DNA of 64,000 nt, taken from NCBI GenBank assembly GCA_002104905.1, contig MCFE01000426.1, positions 1 through 64,000 on the forward strand. Reading direction: 5' to 3'. Below the pieces are notes generated by a model. That model was not told the DNA's origin. It saw only the letters and a program-made list of their open reading frames with translations, and made no database searches. Of the stretch, positions 55,258 to 64,000 are shown in pieces; position 1 is the stretch's first letter, and the number at the start of each line of letters is the position of its first letter. The stretch is from Basidiobolus meristosporus CBS 931.73. Taxonomy: Eukaryota > Basidiobolomycota > Basidiobolomycetes > Basidiobolales > Basidiobolaceae. Position numbers and translations under genes: made by a program.

Positions 55258-56549
55258 GTCATCACATCTTCATCTAACCACCTTACACTCATTCGTCTTG
55301 ATCTTGTTATTTCCCGTAAATAAATCATCCTAAATCCCCTCACCATTCGTGCACCATTTGCCTCTGTTCTGCCTTCGTTCGTTCCACAATAGAGATCATA
55401 TGCCAGCCTAGTAATTTACACGGATCCAGAGCGGATGCAGGAAAGCGGTGTTGGGTGTCCGGCAGGCGTTGGTGCTAATTGATGGGTTACTCAATCATTC
55501 AGAGAATTCGCATTTGGGAAGGTATGTTTGTTACCGCAAAAGAGACAATGTGTAGAAGGGCGCCTAGACTTGCATGAGTACTACATTCAGGTAGATAGCT
55601 GACAAACTGGCGAATGGCTCACACCCATGTTCAGCAAGTCTCCCTGGCAACATATACTCCTGAGTCTCCATGAATCAATATCAGAGCCAGTGGTACATTG
55701 GAACTCTACTGAAATCCGCTAAAATGAAACCAATTTCAACCAGCATCAGCAGCCCCATAGCGGATGATGTAATTGGTTTAATTCCTCAAAACAGCAGGTA
55801 AGCCACCCTGCTGTGTCCCCGAAAGATCCAACCCAATTGTGCACCTCTCGGCTTACCATTTCCAAATGCCTTCCATCCGTTTGCTACGCGCCATGCCCAA
55901 ACTCACAAGGCCGGTGTTGGGCAAATCAAAGCTCTTCGGCCCGCAAATGTTTACCGATCCTCTGCTCTCCGAGGCCCAGGCAATGAATGTGTTTGACTCT
56001 TCATTGCACCAAGAATAACCCGATTTGCTGATCAAGGCTGGGTATCAGAGCATAACCAGTGTATATTTCCACAATGAATGTAATTTGGAGCTGTATCCTT
56101 CACCTGAACCACCTTAACTTTAACCCAATGGTTGTGTGACTCACCTCACCCGGCTCCCTCCAACGTACTTCGATGATCAATCCGACAAATTGCCGAAACC
56201 CCACCCCAGCGGTAACACATCTACAACACCAGGAATTGATCTCTTATCTAGACCCTTCCAACATTAAGCTGTCTTTGCCGAAACATTCTAGACAGCGTGT
56301 GGCTCTTCCACCAATATTGCGGTGTGAAACTGCCGCCTTAGGAATCTGAGATTCCCGACGCCTAGGTAATCACTTACTATTACAATGAACCACCAGTGAA
56401 TCAACTTAATAATTCTCCTTGTTCTTTCCTTTCATCCCTAAACAACCAATTTAGGCGGCAATATCCAACAGTCCTAATACGGATGTCACTGAGTATAAAG
56501 ACCAAAGAGCCCCTCCTGGAGTGGGCATCATCCTCGTTCTTCCGTCGAT
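55258..56549. other. 1.3-kb intergenic region
   Basis: No coding sequence that I can support. It contains GC-balanced sequence with short palindromic pieces (e.g. CCGCCTTAGGAATCTGAGATTCCCGACG near 56331, a possible hairpin around GGAATCTGAGATTCC) but no clear gene. Confidence 0.4.
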
Positions 56550-56882
56550 ATGGTTATGTTCAACTTGTTCCATCATCTGAAATCCCAAAAAGCCAAGCAA
56601 CTGCGAAAATCCTCGCGCAAACATTCCTCAGATTATGCCACTGTCTCAACTATGGACTCCTCTAGTCTGAACAGCAACTCGGTCCAATCGTTCGAGGCGC
56701 AGAAGATGCCCGATATTCATGAGCTGGAATACATCTTGGAAAGCACCAATCGCAGCCGTTACTCCGAACAAGACGTTCACTTAAGCATGGAGCAAGAGCT
56801 CGATCTTGAGTTCGCAAGACTTGCTGGACTCTTGGAAAGAGGCGAGAAGCAACGCTTGACCTCGCAAGACTTCACCCCTTGA
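56550..56882 (+). CDS. small protein of an unrecognised family, member A
   Basis: 110 residues, single exon. N-terminus MVMFNLFHHLKSQKAKQ is basic; a Ser-rich middle follows, then a conserved charged helix region: MPDIHELEYILESTNRSRYS, EQDVHLSMEQELDLEFARL and AGLLERGEKQRLTSQDF. About 500 bases downstream lies a relative (57385-57723) with the same layout and start pattern MxM, which supports both as genes. I know of no described domain that fits. High Glu/Leu content suggests a helical adaptor; no signal peptide or TM. Confidence 0.65.
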   Translation: MVMFNLFHHLKSQKAKQLRKSSRKHSSDYATVSTMDSSSLNSNSVQSFEAQKMPDIHELEYILESTNRSRYSEQDVHLSMEQELDLEFARLAGLLERGEKQRLTSQDFTP

Positions 56883-57384
56883 ATAACATGATAGGGCCTG
56901 TAATGGTTGAGTGAAAAAATCACCAACCAATAACCAATGTGAATAGAGCAAAGTAATCACTGTAAATATTGTCATCACCCCCCCCCCCTCACCGACAGAG
57001 GATCTATTGACCTTGATACCTATAATAAATCATACAAGAATGTACAAAAAGTGATTCGAGAACAACCCAATGCTGATTCCGGACTTGGACACAATCCGAA
57101 CTAAACCAACTTCGTTTCATCGGGAAAATTGGAATGCTGTAGCACAGTTACTAGGATTCATATGTTGCAGGATGTATGTTTCACGGATCTTATCAAGCAA
57201 GGCACCAGGTTCAATCTCTCCTTCAAATGAAGTTACACTCTATGTGATACGATATCGCAAGCCTCTTTTCAAGGATCACATTGATGGATTCTTGTACTAC
57301 ATTGATCATGGTTTTTCATATACTTAAGGGAGACTAGCGGCCAACGACTTACCATCAGCACAAGCCACCATTTTATCTTCAACC
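56883..57384. other. spacer between the paired small genes
   Basis: A run of 12-13 C residues sits near 56978-56991. An ORF at 57070-57327 has no support and is left out. Confidence 0.4.
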
Positions 57385-57723
57385 ATGCAAATGACCAAAC
57401 TCTTCACTCAACTCAAAGCTCGCAAGAGCAACAAGAACCACGACCTCCAATTCCAGGAATTTCCTGACTGTGCCTCCCTCTCCTCATCCGACAACAGCAG
57501 CTTTAGCACTGCCTCGACCGTTTCAATTTCCCTGCAAGATGATCCTTCTATCGATGAATTAGATTACATCTTTGAGCTCTCCTCCAAATCCCGCTATCAC
57601 AAGCAAGATGTCCATTTGAGCTCCAAGAAAGAGCTTGATCTGGAGCTGGCTAGACTCACTGGGCTTCTCGAAAGGGGCGGAAAACTCCGTTTGTCGTCCC
57701 AGGACTACTACTCATTAGCATAA
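57385..57723 (+). CDS. small protein of an unrecognised family, member B
   Basis: 112 residues, single exon, starting MQMTKLFTQLKARKSNK. The Ser-rich middle (SLSSSDNSSFSTASTVSIS) leads into the region shared with member A: DPSIDELDYIFELSSKSRYH, KQDVHLSSKKELDLELARLT and GLLERGGKLRLSSQDYY. Shared positions include (I/D)ELxYI, SRY, QDVHLS, ELDLE, ARL, GLLERG and SQD, over half of about 60 residues, while DNA outside the core has diverged. An old tandem duplication retained by selection is the likely reading. Function unknown. Confidence 0.7.
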   Translation: MQMTKLFTQLKARKSNKNHDLQFQEFPDCASLSSSDNSSFSTASTVSISLQDDPSIDELDYIFELSSKSRYHKQDVHLSSKKELDLELARLTGLLERGGKLRLSSQDYYSLA

Positions 57724-58398
57724 ACTCTCCCAAGTTGAGAGAAATCAATCCATGTGAATACCGTGACAAATAATTGTAAATAATGACCTTATAATGTAAA
57801 ATAATAACCTGGCTCAAAATAAACCACACTTACGGAATGAAATTGTACTTCATAAACGTTACCAATATACTTCAGGAAGGATGAGGCATTGTTTAATCGA
57901 TGTCTTTACTAATGCAGTCACTTAACTCTTGCATATTTATCGAGCATAAGATTCCGCAGAATCATGCTGGAAATTAGATTATCGACCACACTCACGTGAC
58001 CGGATGGCTCTCAACTGAACCCCATAGTGCTCTTGATTTCCTGGGGCCCCAACGAAATTTCTCTCGTGGAATATTATAGGTTATAGCAAAAGAGTCTAGC
58101 TATACGGTTGTTCAGTTTGACTTACGTTGTGTAGTCGTTCGCCTTGTTGATCCGTTATTCAAGTAAAAGCATGTCGTCTTTCTGGAAGAAAATAGGTAGA
58201 CTTCTCTGGGTGGTAGGTTAAACAATTTTTTTGGAGGGCGCCTCATCCTTGCCTGAGAGAAACGTGTTCATTCTTCAAACATCCGCTTTAGAATCCCGAG
58301 TACTCCGAGTCCATGTTGACTCCAGGAAAATATCGTGTCCCCGCCCCTGGGTATAGCTGAATATTTCTTACCACTCCGCCCGTTTGAAACTTCAATTA
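57724..58398. other. intergenic region
   Basis: Poly(A)-type AT-rich sequence after member B, a CACGTG E-box near 57994, and no ORF. Confidence 0.4.
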
Positions 58399-58821
58399 AT
58401 GGATTCTCTTAGTTCTCAACCCGCTTACTCCAAAGCCCCCACTGAAGTTACCAAAATCCATCACAATTACTATTTCAATCGCGATGTCCGCCGTAACTAC
58501 CCTCGTACCCATACATACACCCAAGAGGATCTTGCTAAATTGCTCGTTGCTCCCAAACAAGAGAGGTTAGTGGAAGTGCTTTGATTCTGGTATTGAATTA
58601 TATCTGACTTGTGAATCCTTCACCAACTCAGCATCGCTAGTGGTGAAACTACCCCCGTCGCCCAAATCACCTCATTGACCGAGGCTGTCAGCCAATCCCC
58701 ACTCGTCACCTCCCAAAAACTCCCCCCTACTCCACCTGGTGTTCGTTACAGATTCAAGGGCTCAAGTGACGCACCAACTCCCCCAGAGAACACCTATTTC
58801 CCTATGTACTACGTTAACTAA
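58399..58821 (+). CDS. small conserved-looking Pro-rich protein of unknown function
   Basis: Exons 58399-58565 and 58632-58821 (66-bp intron) give 118 residues. N-terminus: NYYFNRDVRRNYPRTHTYTQ then EDLAKLLVAPKQE. C-terminus: LPPTPPGVRYRFKGSSDAPT then PPENTYFPMYYVN. The RRNYPRxxxYTQxDLAKLL arrangement and the tail PPENxYFPMY feel like a small mitochondrial complex accessory subunit seen in fungi, but I cannot name it with confidence. No classical presequence or TM helix. High codon bias (CCC, ACC, AAA/AAG) suggests good expression. Confidence 0.7.
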
Positions 58822-59395
58822 ATACACACTGCTTCCCACGCACTTTGGCATAAACATCAAATACATATATGTGTGTTCATCGTTTACATCACCCAAAACT
58901 GTCAGTTCGTTTTTTCCATCGATATACATTCTCCATCAAGCTCCAAGGCATTTTCTGGTCCAAGTCAGCTTAGTGATTTGCTTAATTTAAACCCACAAAT
59001 CACGTGTCTTGGCAGTGAGGATCACATGGACGCTCAACCAAAATAGAATCCCCCTGTGGGGTAGTGACAAAACTGTTTATCCTACACTGTTATACCATGG
59101 CTATAGTCAAATCCCGGTGTGGATGATTTGAAATTGTAACCATTATACCCACTGTCTAGCATCTACTGTACATCCACCGCCCACCTGCTAGGTCAGCCAC
59201 AAGCCATTTTCCAAGCTCGATTTGATCGGGTATCGACCGCCAAAATGGTAAAAGCAATTAAACCAATTGAAGAAAAGATAAGACGCAGTGCCGGAGGAAT
59301 TTTTCTCTACAATTCATTAAGAATGCTTTATTGACCCAAGATTAGATTTAGTGCGTATGTAATTATGTAGGCGGGTTTGGTGTGAAGGAAGAAAT
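58822..59395. other. intergenic region
   Basis: No ORF supported; contains a CACGTG E-box near 58999-59004 and AT-rich sequence. Confidence 0.4.
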
Positions 59396-60116
59396 TTATA
59401 CATGAGGGATCTTCATTTGTCCAACTGGCAGGGAGACGTAGGAGGTTTCCTTAGTGATGATCACTGTAAACAATGATTCGATTAGCCTCTATGTGCAGCA
59501 GGGCGTAAATGTAAATAGCAAGCGACTTACCAGAAGCAGCGTTGTACCAAGCGATTAGAGCAGTGATTAAGCCGAACCAACCGGCGGCTTTGTTGCAATC
59601 GGGCGCATTGGCGAAGGAGCCAATGGTCAAAAGCAGGAAGGTAATGAACAAAAAGAAGAACAGCAGGAACATGGTGCGGACCCCCTTGAGAGAGCCAAGC
59701 ATCATGATCAGGGTGAAGATGGTCCAGCCAAGAAGGTAGTATCCCATAGCCACATTGAACTCTTTCTTATACGCGTCCTCAATCTGGAAGGCGGGAGTAA
59801 GGATGGCAGCAAACGAGATCCAGAATCCACCGTAAGACGAGAACGCAGTAGCTCCGATTACATTTCCGCACTTGAACTCCCACATACCGGCGCAAATCTG
59901 AGAGGTGCCGTCAGCAATGATTCGAGTCTCGTTTACCCAAATTCAAGAATTTACCTGTACAGCGCCTCCATAAAAGAATGCAAGTCCGCAGACTACGTTG
60001 GGCACGTTACCACCGATTCCAGTATTGACCAGGGAGAGTACGAATGTAGTCAGGGCAAATCCACAGAGACCCAAAGGACCAGGGTTTGCGATTGGTCGTG
60101 GTCGGTATTCAGACAT
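59396..60116 (-). CDS. Gpr1/Fun34/YaaH family acetate/ammonium transporter
   Basis: Exons 60116-59955, 59897-59531 and 59463-59396 give 198 residues. The family signature NPGPLGLCGFALTTFVLSL (11-29) is complete, and six TM helices can be counted: PLGLCGFALTTFVLSLVN, VVCGLAFFYGGAVQICAGMW, GATAFSSYGGFWISFAAIL, VAMGYYLLGWTIFTLIMML, MFLLFFFLFITFLLLTIGS and AAGWFGLITALIAWYNAASG. Members such as yeast Ato1/Ady2 carry acetate with proton. The protein is shorter at the N-terminus than Ady2, as in bacterial SatP. A TATA element (60182-60188) lies 66 bases upstream. Confidence 0.95.
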
Positions 60117-60181
60117 GATTCCGAGTAAATATGATTCTTGAGTTGATAGATTCGTTGGGATATGGGAAACCCTCGGTGCCC

Positions 60182-60188
60182 TTATATA
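60182..60188 (-). promoter_or_regulatory. TATA box of the acetate-transporter homologue
   Basis: TATATAA on the minus strand, 66 bases before the ATG at 60116. Confidence 0.45.
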
Positions 60189-60989
60189 CCACAACTTCGT
60201 CGGACCCTCGCCCAATTTAGACCACTTCACCGTACAGCGAAAATTGCCAAATCCCGATAATCAGTATTTGTTAGCGCGACAGTTATATTTGGCCCGCACA
60301 GTTGCCATACTCGTTGCCGGGAACCGGTCATTGGCTTGGTGGCGAGTGTGGCACATCCCTAGCTGCCATCTAGAGCCACCCTCGGCATCTAAAGCACCTA
60401 TTCTGGTCGAAACCATCCTATTGGGCTTGTTATGTTTAAAGCAAAATCGATATTCGAAGAGATTTGGCAAGCTCGAAGCCATACTGAGCTTACCGAAAAC
60501 TTACTCTTCGACCCGCTTAAACTCTGAGGAGCTAGACAGTATCTGAGGGTATGAGTGAGCAACTGGTATCAGTGGAGTATGGGGGAGCATTGATTGAACA
60601 AATCGGAATTCCACTCAAAATAGATATTGGGTTTGTTTTCCATTTCAGGCCCTTCGGACTTTCCAAAAGAGAAGCCAGCTCACCAATGCCGTATTATTGC
60701 CAATGGATCGGTGGTATAGCTAGCATCTCAGATTGGAGGGTTATGGCTTGGACAGAGTGGTCTAGAGAGGGTGGTTATGGTTAGACATCATGTTTACCAT
60801 GTATCGGGCTGGAATAAGACGGGCGGCCATTTATTGGCTCCCTGTAGATATATGAGCCATTTATTGGTTCCCAGTAGACAAAAGGGTGATGAATTCACTA
60901 TATTGAGAGGTATGGGGTTGATGATCAACTAAGGGATTGTCTATGTGATGGCTCCACTCTAGATCGCCGTGTTGGGCGGTGGATGAATA
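60189..60989. other. intergenic region
   Basis: Open frames at 60244-60546 and 60551-60784 on the plus strand have no motif or codon bias and are treated as chance. It contains a short duplicated word TGAGCCATTTATTGG(C/T)TCCC(A/T)GTAGA (about 60825 and 60852). Confidence 0.45.
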
Positions 60990-61709
60990 TTATGCTGTTT
61001 TGGAAATACTAACAATCGGCCTGCTATCAAATAGTGCTTGACCGTCACTTAGCCATGGATAATAGAACTCCTCGACAGTCTCGTATCCCGGTAAATTGGC
61101 AACCAGGAGCTGGGGTCCGGTGACAACGCCTCCTTTCGTTCCTTTTGTGATGGTGATATCCACACAATTCATGTAGTATTCTCGGTTTGCCTGTGCATTG
61201 ATCCAAGACCATGCGAAGATGGCCTCTCCCTCGTCCAGCTCCTCGGGCAGCTTCACTGGGATGTGGTTCCCTGTGACCGTCATGCAGTCTCTCATGATGT
61301 CCTTGATAACCACAAATGTCTCCCCATTGTAGGATACTGCAAATTGGCAATGCCCACCCATATGTGTATTGGGCCCCACGAGTTCTACAGGAATTTCCTC
61401 CCCGGCTGCAAAGCTTGCCTGACTGGGTCCTTTCGGCTTTCCTTGACATGGGTAACTCTATTGTGGATAAAAGATTTTGATTAGCTAAGGCCATCCTCGG
61501 TTGATGCTGTTTGGTAATTCTTAGGCTATATTTACCCTAGTCTCATCCAATGGTGACGGAACGTCGAAGTCTGGATTGTTTTTGCTGTAGTATGGACTCC
61601 ATACAGAGCCACGTGGATATGGGTATTTCAGTTCCATGTGGGCAACTGCCAAGTGGGAGAAGAGGGATGCACCAAGTAAGTTCGTGAGTACAAATTTGAT
61701 GGACACCAT
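60990..61709 (-). CDS. secreted AA11-like lytic polysaccharide monooxygenase
   Basis: Exons 61709-61536 and 61457-60990 (78-bp intron) give 213 residues. A signal peptide MVSIKFVLTNLLGASLFSHL-AVA ends right before His24, which would be His1 of the copper histidine brace (mature HMELKYPYPRGSVW). The second brace histidine is in THMGGHCQFAVS (His90 or His94), followed by VVIKDIMRDCMT and GEAIFAWSWINAQANREYYM, which are typical of AA11-like fungal LPMOs. Cysteines are spaced for two disulfides. There is no C-terminal binding module. LPMOs cut chitin or other crystalline polysaccharides by oxidation; with a chitin deacetylase in the same window, a role in chitin remodelling is plausible but not shown. 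Confidence 0.88.
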
Positions 61710-62164
61710 GATAATTCTTCAACTTTGTTCCTTGCTGGTTAGCAGGGGCGTTGGGGCACAGGCTTAAGTAGTTCTCGCCATATCCAGGGATGATTTGTTC
61801 GAGAAACAATTCCATATTGTCCCGTGGATGAACAATGCGAATGGCCTCTAGCGAGGGATAATGCATAATGTCGTAAAGAATCAACTAAAATTCAAAATGG
61901 GATTTGTAACATCCACGAAGCCCTGATATTCTATTATGGTCGGATCCAAACCCAACCTTGCCAGGAGAGCGATTAAGTTTTAATCAAATTTGATTAAGTT
62001 GGCCGCAATTTAGGCAATCTTCCCATGCGACTTACTCGGTTGAATTTAATCAACTATTAACCCATACTCTACACATTTTTTTTTCAGTATGGAGGGAAAA
62101 TCGTGAGTAAATATAGCCAAGCTACACGGTATAGGGTCGATACCAGTTCTCACCCACACGAAGG
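61710..62164. other. divergent intergenic region
   Basis: Separates the LPMO (minus) from the splicing factor gene (plus). Contains AATCAAATTTGATTAAG palindrome-like AT sequence near 61981 and a T8-9 tract near 62077. No ORF supported. Confidence 0.4.
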
Positions 62165-64000
62165 ATGGATAGCATTTTGGAAAAGCAGCGTAGAACTCAC
62201 GAGGAAATCGAGCGTTTGGAGCAAGCGATCGTCGATCAATTCCTAACCGAAGCCGTCACGGTAGCTCTCTCTTCTTTCAAACATCCTCCGTGTGACTCGG
62301 TCTCAACTCACTCTTGTTTCATTGCAGCATCGCGCCAAACTAGCGAGAGACCATAAAGTTAGCGAGTATGTTGACAAAATCACCGCAAAGAACGGGAATC
62401 TGCTCAAGTTTTACGAGGATAAAGACGGGTAGGGTACATGCACGTTGTTATGGTAGATGCTCGCATGATTAACACCGACCCTTCAGGGCAAGAGCCAAAG
62501 AGATAGAAAAGATATCTGGAGCTTCAGAGTTTAGTGAGTTCTATCAACGCCTGAAGGACATCAAAGATTATCATAGAAGATACCCCAACGAAGTTGTCGA
62601 GCCTCTGGAACTTGAGTACATGCAACAGGAGTATGTTGAGGAGAACGATGGTAATTCAGGAAACTTGTTGCACCCTGATGACTATTAGCATTAAACATCG
62701 TGTCCCCCGCAGGTCTCGATAGAATCTTCTCCGGCGAAGAAGGATTTGGAAAATACCTGGATCTACACTCACTTCACGACCAATTCATGAATCTTAAAAA
62801 CGTCAAGAAGCTGAATTACCTGACTTATCTCAGCGAGTTTGATAACTTCGCCAACATTCCAAAGCACGCCAAAAATCTGGAGTACAGAAAGTAGGTGGCT
62901 TCCCTGTTCGTCCAGAGGCCCGAATCCATACTCATCGTGCGGGAATCCACTTTAGATACATAGAGTCTTTGCAAAACTACTTGGAAGACTTCGTAGGCCG
63001 CGTCAATCCCCTGAAAAATCTCAACCAAATCAAGCAAAAGGCCCTGGAGGAGATGAATGTGCAGTGGGAAAAGGGCACTTTCCCAGGTTGGGAGCGCCAG
63101 CAAAACATGGAGGACGAATCCTCCAAGAAAGCCCTGTTCTGCCCCGCCTGTATGTAGCTATACACACACAACTACTTGGACATGGTTTCTCTAACCTTTC
63201 CTGTGGGTATCATGTTTAGGTAAGAAGCAATATTCGAAGAATACTGTCTATGAGGCTCATTTAAAGAGTCGAAAGCACATGAAGGCAGCAAAGAATCTAT
63301 TAAACAGCGGCGGCGTAGTGGATCCCCAGGAGATTGAGATGGCTCAGAAACGCGAGGAAAAGCATAAGGAAGATCGGGAGAAATCAGTCGCTGAAGCCGA
63401 GGCGATCATCGTCAAGCTTGCCGAAGTGCTTGGTAAAGAGAGAGAGGACACAAAAGCAAACGTGGAGCGAAAGCAAACCTTAACCGACAAAGAAAGAAAT
63501 GTAAGTCTTGCCCCTAATCCTTGTTTGATCCTCACATCTAGTCTAACCATCGATCATGCAGCTGGAGCTCGAGGCTGAAGAGGTGGAGGTGGAGGAGTCA
63601 GACTCTGAGGATGAAGAGAGAATATACAATCCCCTGAAACTTCCACTTGGCTGGGATGGAAAGCCAATCCCTTACTGGCTATACAAGTTACATGGTCTTG
63701 GAGTAGAATACACATGCGAGATTTGCGGCAATTATGTGTACATGGGCAGAAAAGCATTCGATAGACATTTCCAGGTGACTTGGCCATCCATCACGTAATA
63801 TCACGCGGTCCTTGCACTAACTCGCCTGTATTTTAGGAATGGAGACATGCCCATGGTATGCGTTGCCTTGGCATCCCTAACACAAGACACTTCCATGACA
63901 TCACACTTATTGAAGACGCCTATGCTCGTAAGTTTCTTGCTGTACGGTAGCCCAATGACATTGGCTAATTCAAACATCCTCTCGTATAGTGTGGGACAGG
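62165..64000 (+). CDS. PRP9: splicing factor SF3a subunit 3 (SF3a60/Prp9), 3' end beyond window
   Basis: Exons 62165-62260, 62328-62428, 62487-62650, 62713-62890, 62956-63149, 63220-63500, 63562-63774, 63837-63927 and 63990 onward; at least 443 residues. SF3a60 joins SF3a66 and SF3a120 in the U2 snRNP and helps it bind the branch site. N-terminal helix: [20 protein letters not shown]; then [38 protein letters not shown] and [16 protein letters not shown]. Zinc-finger part: [20 protein letters not shown] with SRKH, and the second finger [20 protein letters not shown] followed by [20 protein letters not shown]. The last visible exon starts LWDR. Truncated only by the window edge. Confidence 0.96.

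Noticed and set aside
57070-57327. 85-codon ORF between the paired small genes
   Set aside because: No similarity to its neighbours, no motif, poor codon bias.
60244-60784. Two consecutive plus-strand ORFs
   Set aside because: No homology, no codon bias and located in the promoter region of the minus-strand transporter gene.

Overview
This 64 kb window reads as nuclear DNA of a fungus. Genes are split by short spliceosomal introns, mostly 47-70 bp, with GT..AG ends and a TACTAA-like branch site. There is one nuclear tRNA gene and no prokaryotic operon logic. The gene set is typical of fungi: a GPI-anchored chitin deacetylase, a 7TM-RGS receptor, a Gpr1/Fun34 acetate-transporter family protein, an AA11-like LPMO, RRN3, Stm1/SERBP1 and an F-BAR/SH3 protein. 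The mix of fungal genes with animal-like ones (STK32/YANK kinases, a renin-receptor-like V-ATPase accessory protein, eIF2B-alpha with ten exons) suggests an early-diverging (zygomycete-grade) lineage. That placement is inference only. Exon joins below were made by eye and accepted when phase, splice sites and protein family agreed.

Layout. 0-5.6 kb: the 3' part of an ankyrin gene beside degenerate coding remnants, a pirin, tRNA-Pro(CGG) and a secreted chitin deacetylase. 6.5-16.3 kb: an Mdm1/SNX13-type lipid-binding protein with an inserted C2 domain, GCN3 (eIF2B-alpha), a renin-receptor-like protein, a membrane-anchored kinase with no glycine loop, and an isochorismatase-fold hydrolase. 16.6-24.7 kb: guanine deaminase, then two tandem STK32/YANK kinases whose central exons and introns are almost identical. 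25.2-36.7 kb: RRN3, small membrane or secreted ORFs, a 15-exon F-BAR/SH3 gene, ribosomal protein eL13, and a miniature IQGAP-like CH-IQ protein. 37-45 kb: F-box/LRR, coiled-coil, CBM9-like (frameshifted) and 7TM-RGS genes. 45.5-49.4 kb: a translation cluster of mitochondrial bL36, Stm1/SERBP1, uL13 and eL30, the last two divergent from one intergenic region. 49.6-55.3 kb: a membrane SDR, an FAD amine-oxidase-like protein and ARP3. 56.5-64 kb: two related small proteins of an unrecognised family, a small Pro-rich conserved protein, an acetate-transporter homologue, an LPMO and the start of the SF3a60/PRP9 gene.

Functional themes are signalling and cytoskeleton (two RGS proteins, IQGAP-like, F-BAR, Arp3, kinases), protein synthesis (ribosomal proteins, RRN3, eIF2B-alpha, SERBP1) and cell-wall or polysaccharide chemistry (deacetylase, LPMO, CBM9). 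The most unusual items are the concerted evolution of the kinase pair, the IQGAP-like protein without a GAP-related domain, the kinase without a glycine loop, the 7TM-RGS fusion, the C2 insertion in the sorting nexin, and the paired small-protein family at 56.5-57.7 kb.
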